NCBI GenBank assembly: GCA_020725525.1
Contig: DYEX01000092.1
Coordinates: forward strand, 1-38,433
Reading direction: 5' to 3'
DNA from: Desulfovirgula sp.
GTDB lineage: Bacteria > Bacillota > Desulfotomaculia > Desulfotomaculales > Desulfovirgulaceae
Length of the DNA: 38,433 bases
The position numbers and the translations under genes were made by a program. The notes beneath the pieces were generated by a model. That model worked only from the letters and a program-made list of their open reading frames with translations. It ran no database searches and was not told where the DNA came from. Positions 1 through 7,123 of this stretch are shown here, in pieces (positions within the stretch are counted from its first letter, which is position 1; each line of letters starts with the position of its first letter).

Positions 1-24
1 CCCACTATTTGGCGAATATTTAGC

Positions 25-84
25 ATGAGACCTCACACTCCTTTAGCTTGATTTTTGGTGTTTTTTGGGCGCGCGAGGTCTCAT
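25..84. repeat. Inverted repeat, possible IS-end remnant
   Basis: ATGAGACCTC at 25-34 is matched by its exact reverse complement GAGGTCTCAT at 75-84. The same 12-mer ATGAGACCTCAC recurs at 38345-38356. The bases leading into the 75-84 arm (a GTGTTTTTT tract, then a GCGCGC stretch) resemble the reverse complement of the bases beside the right-hand copy. This suggests ends of one mobile element family at both edges of the window. No transposase can be read in the left copy. Confidence 0.4.
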
Positions 85-159
85 TTCTTTTTCAGGGGGC
101 TGATCCCCTTCTGGTGCCTACTGAAATTTTACACGGCCTTTGGCCTGCCGCTAATCGGC

Positions 160-330
160 CGGTCAGGTTGCGAAAAACAGCCCGAAATTTGCCGGGAAGC
201 CCGGGAAGAACACTATGACTTAATTGTGATGGGGTGCTGCGGCTTTGGGGAAACCTGCGGTTATCTGATGGGCAGGGTGAGCAACCGGGTGGTCCGCCAT
301 GCTCCCTGCCCGGTTCTCATTGTACGCTAA
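160..330 (+). pseudogene. Universal stress protein (UspA family), C-terminal fragment
   Basis: The last ~50 codons read as the C-terminal part of a UspA-family ATP-binding domain: the YDLIVMGCCGFG strand-loop, then GRVSNRVVRHAPCPVLIVR, which is the usual end of the family. Full-length members are about 140 residues and begin with a conserved beta strand and an ATP-binding aspartate; neither is present. The reading frame stays open upstream to about position 55 but encodes low-complexity sequence next to the 25-84 inverted repeat. I infer that an insertion or deletion removed the 5' two-thirds of the gene. No convincing start codon or ribosome binding site is seen, so the fragment is probably not expressed as a functional protein. 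Confidence 0.7.
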
Positions 331-387
331 GAGAAGAGTCTTGTTTTTCTGGCACAAGTATACTACAATCTTTGTTGGGAGTTACGC

Positions 388-420
388 TCCCGGCGGCAAG
401 CCGCCGGGAACTTTCTTTTT
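388..420 (+). terminator. Rho-independent terminator
   Basis: TCCCGGCGG (388-396) pairs perfectly with CCGCCGGGA (401-409) around a CAAG loop and is followed by a T-rich tract (CTTTCTTTTT). It lies between the usp remnant and purL. Confidence 0.7.
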
Positions 421-453
421 CCTGAAGTCTCCATCCAGGAGGTGGCAATACAG

Positions 454-3327
454 GTGTCTATTGTTGAGATCAGGGTCACCAACCGTCCTTATCTGCCCGA
501 CCCGGCAGGAGAGGAAGTTCTTTACGAAATAAAGCATGCCCTGGGCATAAATGCGGTCCAAAAGGTGCGTACGGCCAAGGTTTACCGTTTCGAGGGCATC
601 GATGAATTACAGGCCAGACTGCTAGCCGAAAAACTGCTGGCCGAGGACGTTTTCCAAAATTACACCATCAATGCCCCCATCATTACAGACGCACAGGTGG
701 TAGTGGAAGTGGCCTATAAACCAGGGGTGATGAACCCCGAGGCCGCCTCATTGATGAAGGCTGCGAAAGACCTGGGTATTGGCGGCCTGGTGGCCGCCGA
801 TTCCAGCCGGGAATATGGTTTTTATGGTCCCGACATCAGCTCCCGGGACATTGAAATAATCCTGGACCGGCTGCTGGTCAATGCCACCGTGGAACGGGTG
901 GTTAAAGAAAAACCCGTTACCCTGCTCATCTGGGGCCAGCCGGGCCGGACCGAAATCATTCCCCTGCGCGGTATGAGCGACGCAGAACTAATGGAATTAA
1001 GCCGTGATAAACTCTTCCTCAACCTGGAGGAAATGCATGCCATTCAGCATTATTTTAGAACTATCGGTAGGGATCCGACAGATTGTGAAATAGAAACCCT
1101 GGCCCAAACCTGGTCCGAACACTGCGGCCATAAAACTTTTAAGGCACGCCTCCTGGTTAACGGCAGGGAAAAGGAACCCCTTTTAAAGCGTCTGCAGGAG
1201 GCTACCGCCGCAGTCAACCACCCCCTGGTGCTTTCTGCTTTTGTGGATAACTCGGGGGTAATGGAGTTTTATGACGGCTGGGCCGTCTGCGGAAAGGTGG
1301 AAACCCATAACTCCCCTTCGGCCATTGAGCCCTACGGGGGAGCCATGACGGGCAGCGGGGGAGTATTCAGGGATATCATGGGCACGGGGCAGGGGGCCCG
1401 GGTTATCGCTTCTACAGATATGTTCTGCTTCGCGCCACCGGATACCCCCCGGGAAGATATTCCTCCCGGTTGCCTGCACCCCCACTACTTGCTGCGCCGG
1501 GTGGTGGCCGGAGTGCGGGACTACGGCAACCGTATGGGTATCCCCACCAATAACGGTTCGGTTCACTTCCACCGCGACTTCCGGGCCAAGCCCTCTGTAA
1601 TCGTGGGGGCATACGGACTGTTGCCGGTGGAACGCTGCCGGAAAGGCCAGCCCCAACCGGGAGATCTGGCTGTGGTTATAGGCGGAAGGACGGGTCGGGA
1701 CGGCATCCACGGAGCTACCTTTTCCAGCGGGGAAATGACCCACCGGACCAACGAGGTTAATGCCAGTGCCGTGCAGATCGGCCATCCCATTGAAGAAAAG
1801 CGCGTGGCCGATGCCGTACTGGCAGCCGGTGAAGCCGGTTTAATCCGGGCCATCACCGATTGTGGAGCCGGGGGATTTGCCTCCGCCCTGGGAGAAATGG
1901 GGGAAAAGACCGGTGTCAGGGTGTGGCTGGAGAGAGTGCCATTAAAATACCAGGGCCTGAAACCCTGGGAAATATGGCTTTCAGAAAGCCAGGAACGCAT
2001 GGTTATCGCCGTATCCCCGGAAAACCTGGAACGGTTGCTGGAGATTTGCCGGGGGCTGAATGTGGAAGCTACCGTGCTGGCGGAATTTACTTCTGACCGG
2101 CGGTTAGTGGTGACCTACGAAAAAGAAACCATTTGCGATCTGGATATGGAATTTCTCCACCACGGTCTGCCTAAACGGGTCCTCACCGCCCGCTGGCAAC
2201 AGCCGGCGCTGGCAGACCCCCATCTGTCAATGCCGGAGAACTGGGAAGAAACCTACTGCCAGGTGATGGGCCACCTGAATGTATGCTCTAAGGAACCTAT
2301 TGTGCGTATGTACGACCACGGAGTACAGGGTTCCTGCGCTCTGGCGCCTTTTGGGGGGGTGGGGCAAGACGGGCCCAATGACGCGGTGGTACTTACTCCG
2401 CTTCTGGGTTCTTCCGCTGCCGTGGTCATCAGCCATGGGCTGAACCCCGTTTTAAATCGAATAGATTCGTATTACGGTAGTCTGTGGGCGGCTACGGAAG
2501 CGGTTTCCAATGCTGTGGCGGTAGGGGCGAACCCGAAAGAACTGGTACTCATCGACAACTTCATCTGGCCCTTCCCCGATGAGGAGTCCCTGGGAGCCCT
2601 GGATCGGGCCGTAGATGCCTGTGTGGATTTTGTGCGGGCCACCGGAATGCCCTTTATTTCCGGGAAGGACAGCCTTTCCAGCACTTACCGGGGCGATGGG
2701 GGAGAAGTGATTAAAATTCCACCGGTACTTTGCGTTTCGGTTTTTGGCCGCCTGCCCGACGTAAAGCGTACCGTTTCGGCGGATTTTAAGGGGGCTGGCA
2801 ATTTAATTGTACTGGTGGGCCAGCGTGTTCTTGCGGAAATGGCCGGCTCGGTTTATTTTGATTTGGCCGGCTATCTGGGGAGAAACCTTCCCCGGATTAA
2901 TTTAAAAGTGGTCACCCAGGTGTGGGAAGGTATCCACCGGGCCATTAAAGAGGAACGAGTTCTGGCCTGTCACGACATTAGCGAAGGGGGGCTGGCTGCT
3001 GCGCTGGCCGAAATGTGCTTTGGGGGGAATGTGGGAGCCCGGATCTCCATCCCTGCCGGTGAACGCCCGGATTATTTCCTGTTTAACGAAACTGCTGGTT
3101 GCTTCCTGGTTGAAATGGCCCCTACAGAGAAACCGGAGAAAGTTTTTGCCGGCCTAAAACATATGGTGCTGGGTCAGACCACTGAAAATCTGGCGGTGGT
3201 GGTAGAGCAAGAGGGACACCGGCTTTGCAGTGTTCCCCTGGCCGACCTGAAAAAGGCCTGGCAGGAACCCATGGCCCGGGTTTTTGGCACCCTTGATGCC
3301 GTTCAGGGGCGGGAGGTGGGATCATGA
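454..3327 (+). CDS. purL: Phosphoribosylformylglycinamidine synthase, PurS-PurL fusion
   Basis: Synthetase part of FGAM synthase, step 4 of purine synthesis: ATP-dependent conversion of FGAR to FGAM using ammonia delivered by PurQ. Residues ~1-80 resemble the small PurS subunit (the LPDPAGEE start and the EKLLAEDVFQNY end), normally a separate ~85-residue protein in Bacillus-type systems. The synthetase follows, with TWSEHCGHKTF near residue 220, GKVETHNSP near 280 and SGKDSLSS near 735. At ~957 residues it is longer than B. subtilis PurL (~740) and lacks the glutaminase domain of E. coli PurL. GTG at 454 is preferred because AGGAGG at 437-442 sits 11 bases before it; a GTG at 442 overlaps that site. 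The stop overlaps the purQ start by 4 bases, implying coupled translation. Confidence 0.93.
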   Translation: MSIVEIRVTNRPYLPDPAGEEVLYEIKHALGINAVQKVRTAKVYRFEGIDELQARLLAEKLLAEDVFQNYTINAPIITDAQVVVEVAYKPGVMNPEAASLMKAAKDLGIGGLVAADSSREYGFYGPDISSRDIEIILDRLLVNATVERVVKEKPVTLLIWGQPGRTEIIPLRGMSDAELMELSRDKLFLNLEEMHAIQHYFRTIGRDPTDCEIETLAQTWSEHCGHKTFKARLLVNGREKEPLLKRLQEATAAVNHPLVLSAFVDNSGVMEFYDGWAVCGKVETHNSPSAIEPYGGAMTGSGGVFRDIMGTGQGARVIASTDMFCFAPPDTPREDIPPGCLHPHYLLRRVVAGVRDYGNRMGIPTNNGSVHFHRDFRAKPSVIVGAYGLLPVERCRKGQPQPGDLAVVIGGRTGRDGIHGATFSSGEMTHRTNEVNASAVQIGHPIEEKRVADAVLAAGEAGLIRAITDCGAGGFASALGEMGEKTGVRVWLERVPLKYQGLKPWEIWLSESQERMVIAVSPENLERLLEICRGLNVEATVLAEFTSDRRLVVTYEKETICDLDMEFLHHGLPKRVLTARWQQPALADPHLSMPENWEETYCQVMGHLNVCSKEPIVRMYDHGVQGSCALAPFGGVGQDGPNDAVVLTPLLGSSAAVVISHGLNPVLNRIDSYYGSLWAATEAVSNAVAVGANPKELVLIDNFIWPFPDEESLGALDRAVDACVDFVRATGMPFISGKDSLSSTYRGDGGEVIKIPPVLCVSVFGRLPDVKRTVSADFKGAGNLIVLVGQRVLAEMAGSVYFDLAGYLGRNLPRINLKVVTQVWEGIHRAIKEERVLACHDISEGGLAAALAEMCFGGNVGARISIPAGERPDYFLFNETAGCFLVEMAPTEKPEKVFAGLKHMVLGQTTENLAVVVEQEGHRLCSVPLADLKKAWQEPMARVFGTLDAVQGREVGS

Positions 3328-4103
3328 AAAAACCGCAGGTTTGTGTTTTGCGTACCGACGGCACCAACTGTGACCGGGAAACCAGTTATGCCTTTGAGCA
3401 GGCAGGGGGAGAACCCCATCTGGTGCACGTCAACCAGCTGCGCAGCGGAGAGCAAAAGCTAACCGGCTACCATATCCTGGTTATTCCCGGAGGCTTTTCC
3501 TATGGCGATGATGTACACTCGGGCAAAATATTGGCCGTGGAACTGACCTCTTTCCTTCAGGAGCAGTTACAGGAATTTGTGGATAGCGGTAAGCCGGTGC
3601 TGGGTATTTGCAACGGTTTTCAGGTGCTCGTCCGTACCGGACTGTTGCCTTCAGCTAAAATGGGAGAAATCAAAACTACCCTGATGCACAACGACAGCGG
3701 CCGCTTTGAATGCCGCTGGGTTTACCTGCGAGTGGAAGACACCCGTTGTATTTTTACACGGGGTCTGGCCGGCCGGGTATTGCATTTACAGGCTGCTCAC
3801 GGAGAAGGCAAGTTTTATACCGATACCAGTACTCTGGCCGACATCGAAGCGGGCAAACAGGTGGTTTTCCGTTACGCTACCAGTAACGGTGAACCCACGG
3901 GCATTTATCCCCATAATCCCAATGGCTCCCTCGCCGCCATTGCCGGTATTTGCGATCCCAGCGGCCGGGTGCTGGGGTTAATGCCCCACCCGGAACGTTT
4001 CGTGAACCGTACGCAACACCCCAACTGGCGGCGGCAGCTTTTTGACGAACCCCACGGCCTGGCCATTTTCCGCAATGCGGTGGCTTATGCCAGAGAGATG
4101 TGA
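3324..4103 (+). CDS. purQ: FGAM synthase glutaminase subunit PurQ
   Basis: Class I glutamine amidotransferase that hydrolyses glutamine and passes ammonia to PurL. The nucleophile elbow LGICNGF places the catalytic cysteine near residue 96, and MPHPERF near residue 220 supplies the His-Glu pair. At 259 residues it is longer than B. subtilis PurQ (~227) and more like the archaeal/long type. The start ATG overlaps the purL stop (ATGA), so the two subunits are probably made in balanced amounts. The rest of the pur pathway is not in this window. Confidence 0.95.
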   Translation: MKKPQVCVLRTDGTNCDRETSYAFEQAGGEPHLVHVNQLRSGEQKLTGYHILVIPGGFSYGDDVHSGKILAVELTSFLQEQLQEFVDSGKPVLGICNGFQVLVRTGLLPSAKMGEIKTTLMHNDSGRFECRWVYLRVEDTRCIFTRGLAGRVLHLQAAHGEGKFYTDTSTLADIEAGKQVVFRYATSNGEPTGIYPHNPNGSLAAIAGICDPSGRVLGLMPHPERFVNRTQHPNWRRQLFDEPHGLAIFRNAVAYAREM

Positions 4104-4123
4104 AAAAAGGAGAAGTCGAAAGG

Positions 4124-4579
4124 ATGAACATTCGCAAGGCCAGGATTACCGATATGGAAGCAGTGTACAGGTTAATCAATTATTACGCGGAACAGGGCCT
4201 GATGCTGGCCCGCCCCCGCTCCGCCCTTTATGAGGCCGTGAGGGAATTTACCGTAGCCGAAGAACAAGGGCAGATAGTGGGGGCCGGATCCCTGCATATT
4301 ATCTGGGACGACCTGGCGGAAATACGGGCCCTGGCGGTAGACCCCCGCTACACCCGCCGGGGCATCGGGTGCCGGCTGGTGCAATCCTTTCTGGAGGAAG
4401 CCCGGGAACTGGGCCTTCCCCGGGTCTTTGCCCTAACTTACCAGGCAGGCTTTTTCATTAAATGTGGTTTCCAGCTCATCCCCAAGGAAAAGCTGCCCCA
4501 AAAGGTGTGGAAGGAATGCATCAACTGTCCCAAGTTCCCGAACTGTGAAGAGGAGGCAGTGATCATCGAGTTGGGTTAG
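4124..4579 (+). CDS. argA: GNAT N-acetyltransferase, ArgA (N-acetylglutamate synthase) type
   Basis: A 151-residue single-domain GNAT protein. It has the acetyl-CoA-binding signature region (IRALAVDPRYTRRGIG, then RLVQSFLEEARELG) and ends with a cysteine-containing tail (CINCPKFPNC) typical of clostridial short ArgA-type proteins. These are thought to acetylate glutamate as the first step of arginine synthesis; substrate is inferred from family resemblance only. ATG at 4124 is chosen because an AAAGGAG site lies about 11 bases upstream. A GTG at 4100 overlapping the purQ end is possible but would place the ribosome site inside the coding region. It follows purQ closely and is probably cotranscribed with it, with no evident pathway link. 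Confidence 0.8.
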   Translation: MNIRKARITDMEAVYRLINYYAEQGLMLARPRSALYEAVREFTVAEEQGQIVGAGSLHIIWDDLAEIRALAVDPRYTRRGIGCRLVQSFLEEARELGLPRVFALTYQAGFFIKCGFQLIPKEKLPQKVWKECINCPKFPNCEEEAVIIELG

Positions 4580-4584
4580 TAAAA

Positions 4585-4661
4585 GGCATTACCAGTGCAC
4601 ATACTATACTGAAAACTTTCTACTGGAGGTAGTTTTCCACGAGTGTATAACCGGTAATGCC
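4585..4661. other. Nested inverted-repeat element
   Basis: The outer arms GGCATTACC (4585-4593) and GGTAATGCC (4653-4661) are perfect complements. Inside them TATAC (4605-4609) pairs with GTATA (4645-4649), and GAAAACT (4611-4617) pairs with AGTTTTC (4631-4637) around a loop containing TGGAGG. There is no T tract after it, so it is not a standard terminator. It may be a structured RNA, an operator or a small mobile remnant. The rest of the 4580-4819 gap shows nothing recognisable. Confidence 0.45.
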
Positions 4662-4819
4662 AAAATGCTGGCGGATAGAAACCAAACCGCACAAATTCTG
4701 TCCCGGTTATGACCACGGCCTGATCCTGGAATCTATCCTAATGCTAAAGATAACAACTTTTAATAGTTAACCGGTAGGGGAATGGAAAAAAAGGCAGAAG
4801 TATAGTCACAGGAGGTGTT

Positions 4820-4852
4820 ATGCCTGGTTTAGCCATCCCGGAACAGTCGTGA
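4820..4852 (+). CDS. Possible 10-codon leader peptide before the DsrE-like gene
   Basis: ATG at 4820 follows a strong site (AGGAGG, 4810-4815) with good spacing. It opens a 10-codon frame (MPGLAIPEQS) that stops at TGA 4850-4852. That stop overlaps the GTG at 4849-4851 that opens the following gene, whose own start has no good ribosome site. This arrangement fits translational coupling through re-initiation. No family can be assigned to the peptide. Confidence 0.35.
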   Translation: MPGLAIPEQS

Positions 4853-5220
4853 GTAAATCCACCGGCAAAACCAGGCCTTTAAATATGAAAGCGCTTTTTC
4901 ATGTTAACGAACCGGACCGCTGGCCACGGGTGTTGTTGAACATCAATAACTTTTTGCGCGATGTTGGCTCCGGTAACGCCAGCATCGAAGTGGTGGCTAA
5001 CGGTGCCGGCGTGCTGGCCTACAGCCAGGGCAAGCAGGACTTGATCAAGCAGATGGAGAAATTGCACGGGCAGGGAGTCGTTTTTGCCGCCTGCCGTAAC
5101 GCCTTGAACATGCACAACATCAGTGAGGAGAACCTGCCCTTCTTTGTTACCGTGGTGCCGGCAGGGATCACCGAAATAGTGCAAAAACAAGCGGCAGGAT
5201 ATGCTTACATCAAGCCCTGA
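4849..5220 (+). CDS. DsrE/DsrF-like family protein
   Basis: A small (111-123 residue) protein of the DsrE/DsrF-like alpha/beta fold. It opens with the strand KALFHVN, has the helix LLNINNFLRDVG, the strand IEVVANGAGV, a single cysteine in VVFAACRNAL, and ends with a VPAGITEIVQKQ segment followed by AYIKP, as in many uncharacterised members. Some family members relay sulfur through the conserved cysteine; whether this one does is unknown. GTG 4849 overlaps the stop of a short upstream frame. The natural protein start by comparison would be ATG 4885 (MKALFHVNE), but neither start has a good ribosome site, so the N-terminus is uncertain by 12 residues. Confidence 0.75.
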   Translation: MSKSTGKTRPLNMKALFHVNEPDRWPRVLLNINNFLRDVGSGNASIEVVANGAGVLAYSQGKQDLIKQMEKLHGQGVVFAACRNALNMHNISEENLPFFVTVVPAGITEIVQKQAAGYAYIKP

Positions 5221-5264
5221 TCTTTTCCCGCGGCTTGACAGTACCCAAACTTGAGGAGAGAAAA

Positions 5265-6107
5265 ATGAAAGACCTGCGCATTGCCCTGGTCCAAATGCAA
5301 GTAACCATTGGTGACGTAAAAAAGAACCGGCAAAAAATGGTTGCCTTCGTGGAGGAAGCGGCCAGCAGGAAGGTAGAGATCATCTGCTTTCCAGAACTAT
5401 GCGTGCCGGGGTACAACCGGGAACGGGCCCGGGACTTCGCCGAACCCGTTCCCGGGGAAAGCACAACCCAAATCAGCCAGCTGGCCCGCTCTTTTAACAT
5501 GGTCATTCTGGCCGGGCTGGCCGAAACCTCCGGCAGTGAGAAACCCTACATCACCCAGGTGGTAGCGTACCCCAACGGCCGGATAGACAAATACCGCAAA
5601 ACCCATCTGGGAAAGAGCGAAAGGCCATATTTTACCCCTGGTGAACAGTTACCGGTTTTCGAGATGGAAAAGGCCCGGTTTGGAGTGGAAATCTGCTGGG
5701 ATTTGCATTTCCCCGAGGTGACCACCGTGCTTTCTTTGCAGGGAGCAGAAATTATTTTTGCCCCCCATGCTTCCCCCACTATTGTGGGGGATAGGAGGGA
5801 TATCTGGCTCAAGTACCTCTCTGCCCGTGCCTACGACAATAGTGTGTTTATAGCTGCCTGCAACCTGGTGGGACCGGCCGGGGAAAACCAGGAATTCTGT
5901 GGAGGGGCCCTGGTTATTGATCCCAAGGGCAATGTTATCGCTGAAGACTTTCAGGGAAAGGAGGGATTGCTGGTAGTTGACCTGGATTCCCGGCTCATCA
6001 ATACCATACGCCACAATGAAGCTACCACCATGCGCCATAGCTTTTACCTGCAGTCCAGAAGGCCAGAGCTTTACCAGTTGCTGGTAAATCCCGTATTGAA
6101 AAAATAA
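5265..6107 (+). CDS. Carbon-nitrogen hydrolase (nitrilase superfamily)
   Basis: A 280-residue amidase-type enzyme of the nitrilase superfamily, probably cytoplasmic. The Glu-Lys-Cys triad is visible: Glu44 in CFPELCVPGY, Lys112 in YRKTHL and Cys144 in GVEICWDLHFPE. These proteins hydrolyse linear amides, carbamoyl amides or nitriles; N-carbamoylputrescine amidase and omega-amidase are close in length and motif, but the substrate cannot be chosen from sequence. ATG 5265 is preceded by GAGGAG with good spacing. A GTG 30 bases upstream is less likely. The gene is followed by a strong terminator and is convergent with the next gene. Confidence 0.85.
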   Translation: MKDLRIALVQMQVTIGDVKKNRQKMVAFVEEAASRKVEIICFPELCVPGYNRERARDFAEPVPGESTTQISQLARSFNMVILAGLAETSGSEKPYITQVVAYPNGRIDKYRKTHLGKSERPYFTPGEQLPVFEMEKARFGVEICWDLHFPEVTTVLSLQGAEIIFAPHASPTIVGDRRDIWLKYLSARAYDNSVFIAACNLVGPAGENQEFCGGALVIDPKGNVIAEDFQGKEGLLVVDLDSRLINTIRHNEATTMRHSFYLQSRRPELYQLLVNPVLKK

Positions 6108-6131
6108 CCCCGGAAGATTATCCGGGGTTTT
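6106..6131. terminator. Bidirectional rho-independent terminator
   Basis: AACCCCGGA (6106-6114) pairs with TCCGGGGTT (6121-6129). T-rich bases follow on both strands, as suits two convergent genes. Confidence 0.85.
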
Positions 6132-6144
6132 GGTCCATTAGCCT

Positions 6145-6915
6145 TTAGCCCTTACGAACAGCCTGTTGCTTTTTGGCCTCCTGAAGAATCTCATCCTTGA
6201 TTTTCAGGGCATCTCCCATAACCATACCAAAGTGCAACCATTTAAACCCAAACTGCAATAACTCCAGGTCATCGGTTTTCATTCGTTCCACGACTTCCGG
6301 ATCGACCTCAAAAATATCCAGGAATCTGCTTTCAAAGACAAACCGTCTGAACTTGTCCAGATCATAGCAGGCCATATAATACATCTCAACAATGCGAGGG
6401 TTAGCAACCTTTTCCGCCAGCACCCGGGGGCTGTTGGAGAGAAGCTTGAAGATGGCCTCAACCTCTTCATAGACGAATAATCCTTGCTCTCTGAGATAAT
6501 CTTCTACATGCAATTCTTGAGGTTCCTCCAGCCCCCGGCAGCGGGATGGGTCAGTTAAAATAGTGAACTGGTCATATTCGGAACACTTGTCCAGGGGGAA
6601 CATGCGACAGGCCCAGGGACGATCCGCATAGATCTGACATCCCTGTGGGGTAACAAAGGGACACTTTCGGTCATGCTCCTCATCCATTTTCAGCAACACC
6701 ACGGGTAATCCGCTTCCTTCCCCGATCAGGGATATCGTGTAGCGATTCAAAAATTCCCCCGAAGAAAGCCCCAGCCTCTTGCGCATACGCAGGACATCAA
6801 AAGGAGAAAGATAAATGTTTACATCCCGGCAACAGTGGGTAAAGCAGGAAAGCCCGGGGTGACAGGAAAAATGGAACTTACTGTCACTGCTCAACACGGG
6901 TTTTTCATTAGCCAT
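6145..6915 (-). CDS. YkgJ-family cysteine-cluster protein
   Basis: A 256-residue protein with the CxxCxxxxCC-type N-terminal cluster (CHPGLSCFTHCC near residues 18-30) and a second set, CPFVTPQGC...CRMFP. This is the pattern of the YkgJ/zinc- or iron-chelating family (formerly UPF0153). The biochemical role of the family is not established; metal binding is inferred from the cysteines. The C-terminal half, rich in charged helices, is not recognised. ATG 6915 is chosen because a GAGGGG site precedes it; a TTG 21 bases further upstream would include that site. It stands alone, convergent with the nitrilase gene. Confidence 0.75.
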   Translation of the reverse strand: MANEKPVLSSDSKFHFSCHPGLSCFTHCCRDVNIYLSPFDVLRMRKRLGLSSGEFLNRYTISLIGEGSGLPVVLLKMDEEHDRKCPFVTPQGCQIYADRPWACRMFPLDKCSEYDQFTILTDPSRCRGLEEPQELHVEDYLREQGLFVYEEVEAIFKLLSNSPRVLAEKVANPRIVEMYYMACYDLDKFRRFVFESRFLDIFEVDPEVVERMKTDDLELLQFGFKWLHFGMVMGDALKIKDEILQEAKKQQAVRKG

Positions 6916-7085
6916 AATTTTATCCCCTCTTCCCAATAGTTAATTAGAAAATCAGTACTTTTACAATCCTCTTTCCCAGGAAGCGGTGGCCCGCCTCATA
7001 GCGCTGGCCTGTCCTGTTTAAACTACCTCATTATAACCCTTTTTTCTCCGAGATAGCAAGCCAATCTTTACTGCCAAAAATACGG

Positions 7086-7119
7086 GGGACAGGCACATTA
7101 GTGAAAACGCACCCGTCCC
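7086..7119 (-). terminator. Terminator of the nuoEF-like operon
   Basis: On the minus strand GGGACGGGTGC pairs (with G-U wobbles) with GTGCCTGTCCC and is followed by a TTTTT tract, a few bases after the nuoF-like stop codon. The stem resembles the GGGAC-type hairpins often repeated in these genomes. The gap 6937-7085 shows nothing else. Confidence 0.65.
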
Positions 7120-7123
7120 TTTC

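Noticed and set aside
1183-2000. Long minus-strand open frames within purL
   Set aside because: They are antisense to a well-supported gene, have no ribosome sites and show no family resemblance.
4850-4852. TGA after the MPGLAIPEQS leader as a selenocysteine codon
   Set aside because: The frame ends again within ten codons and its extension resembles nothing; the real gene is in another frame.
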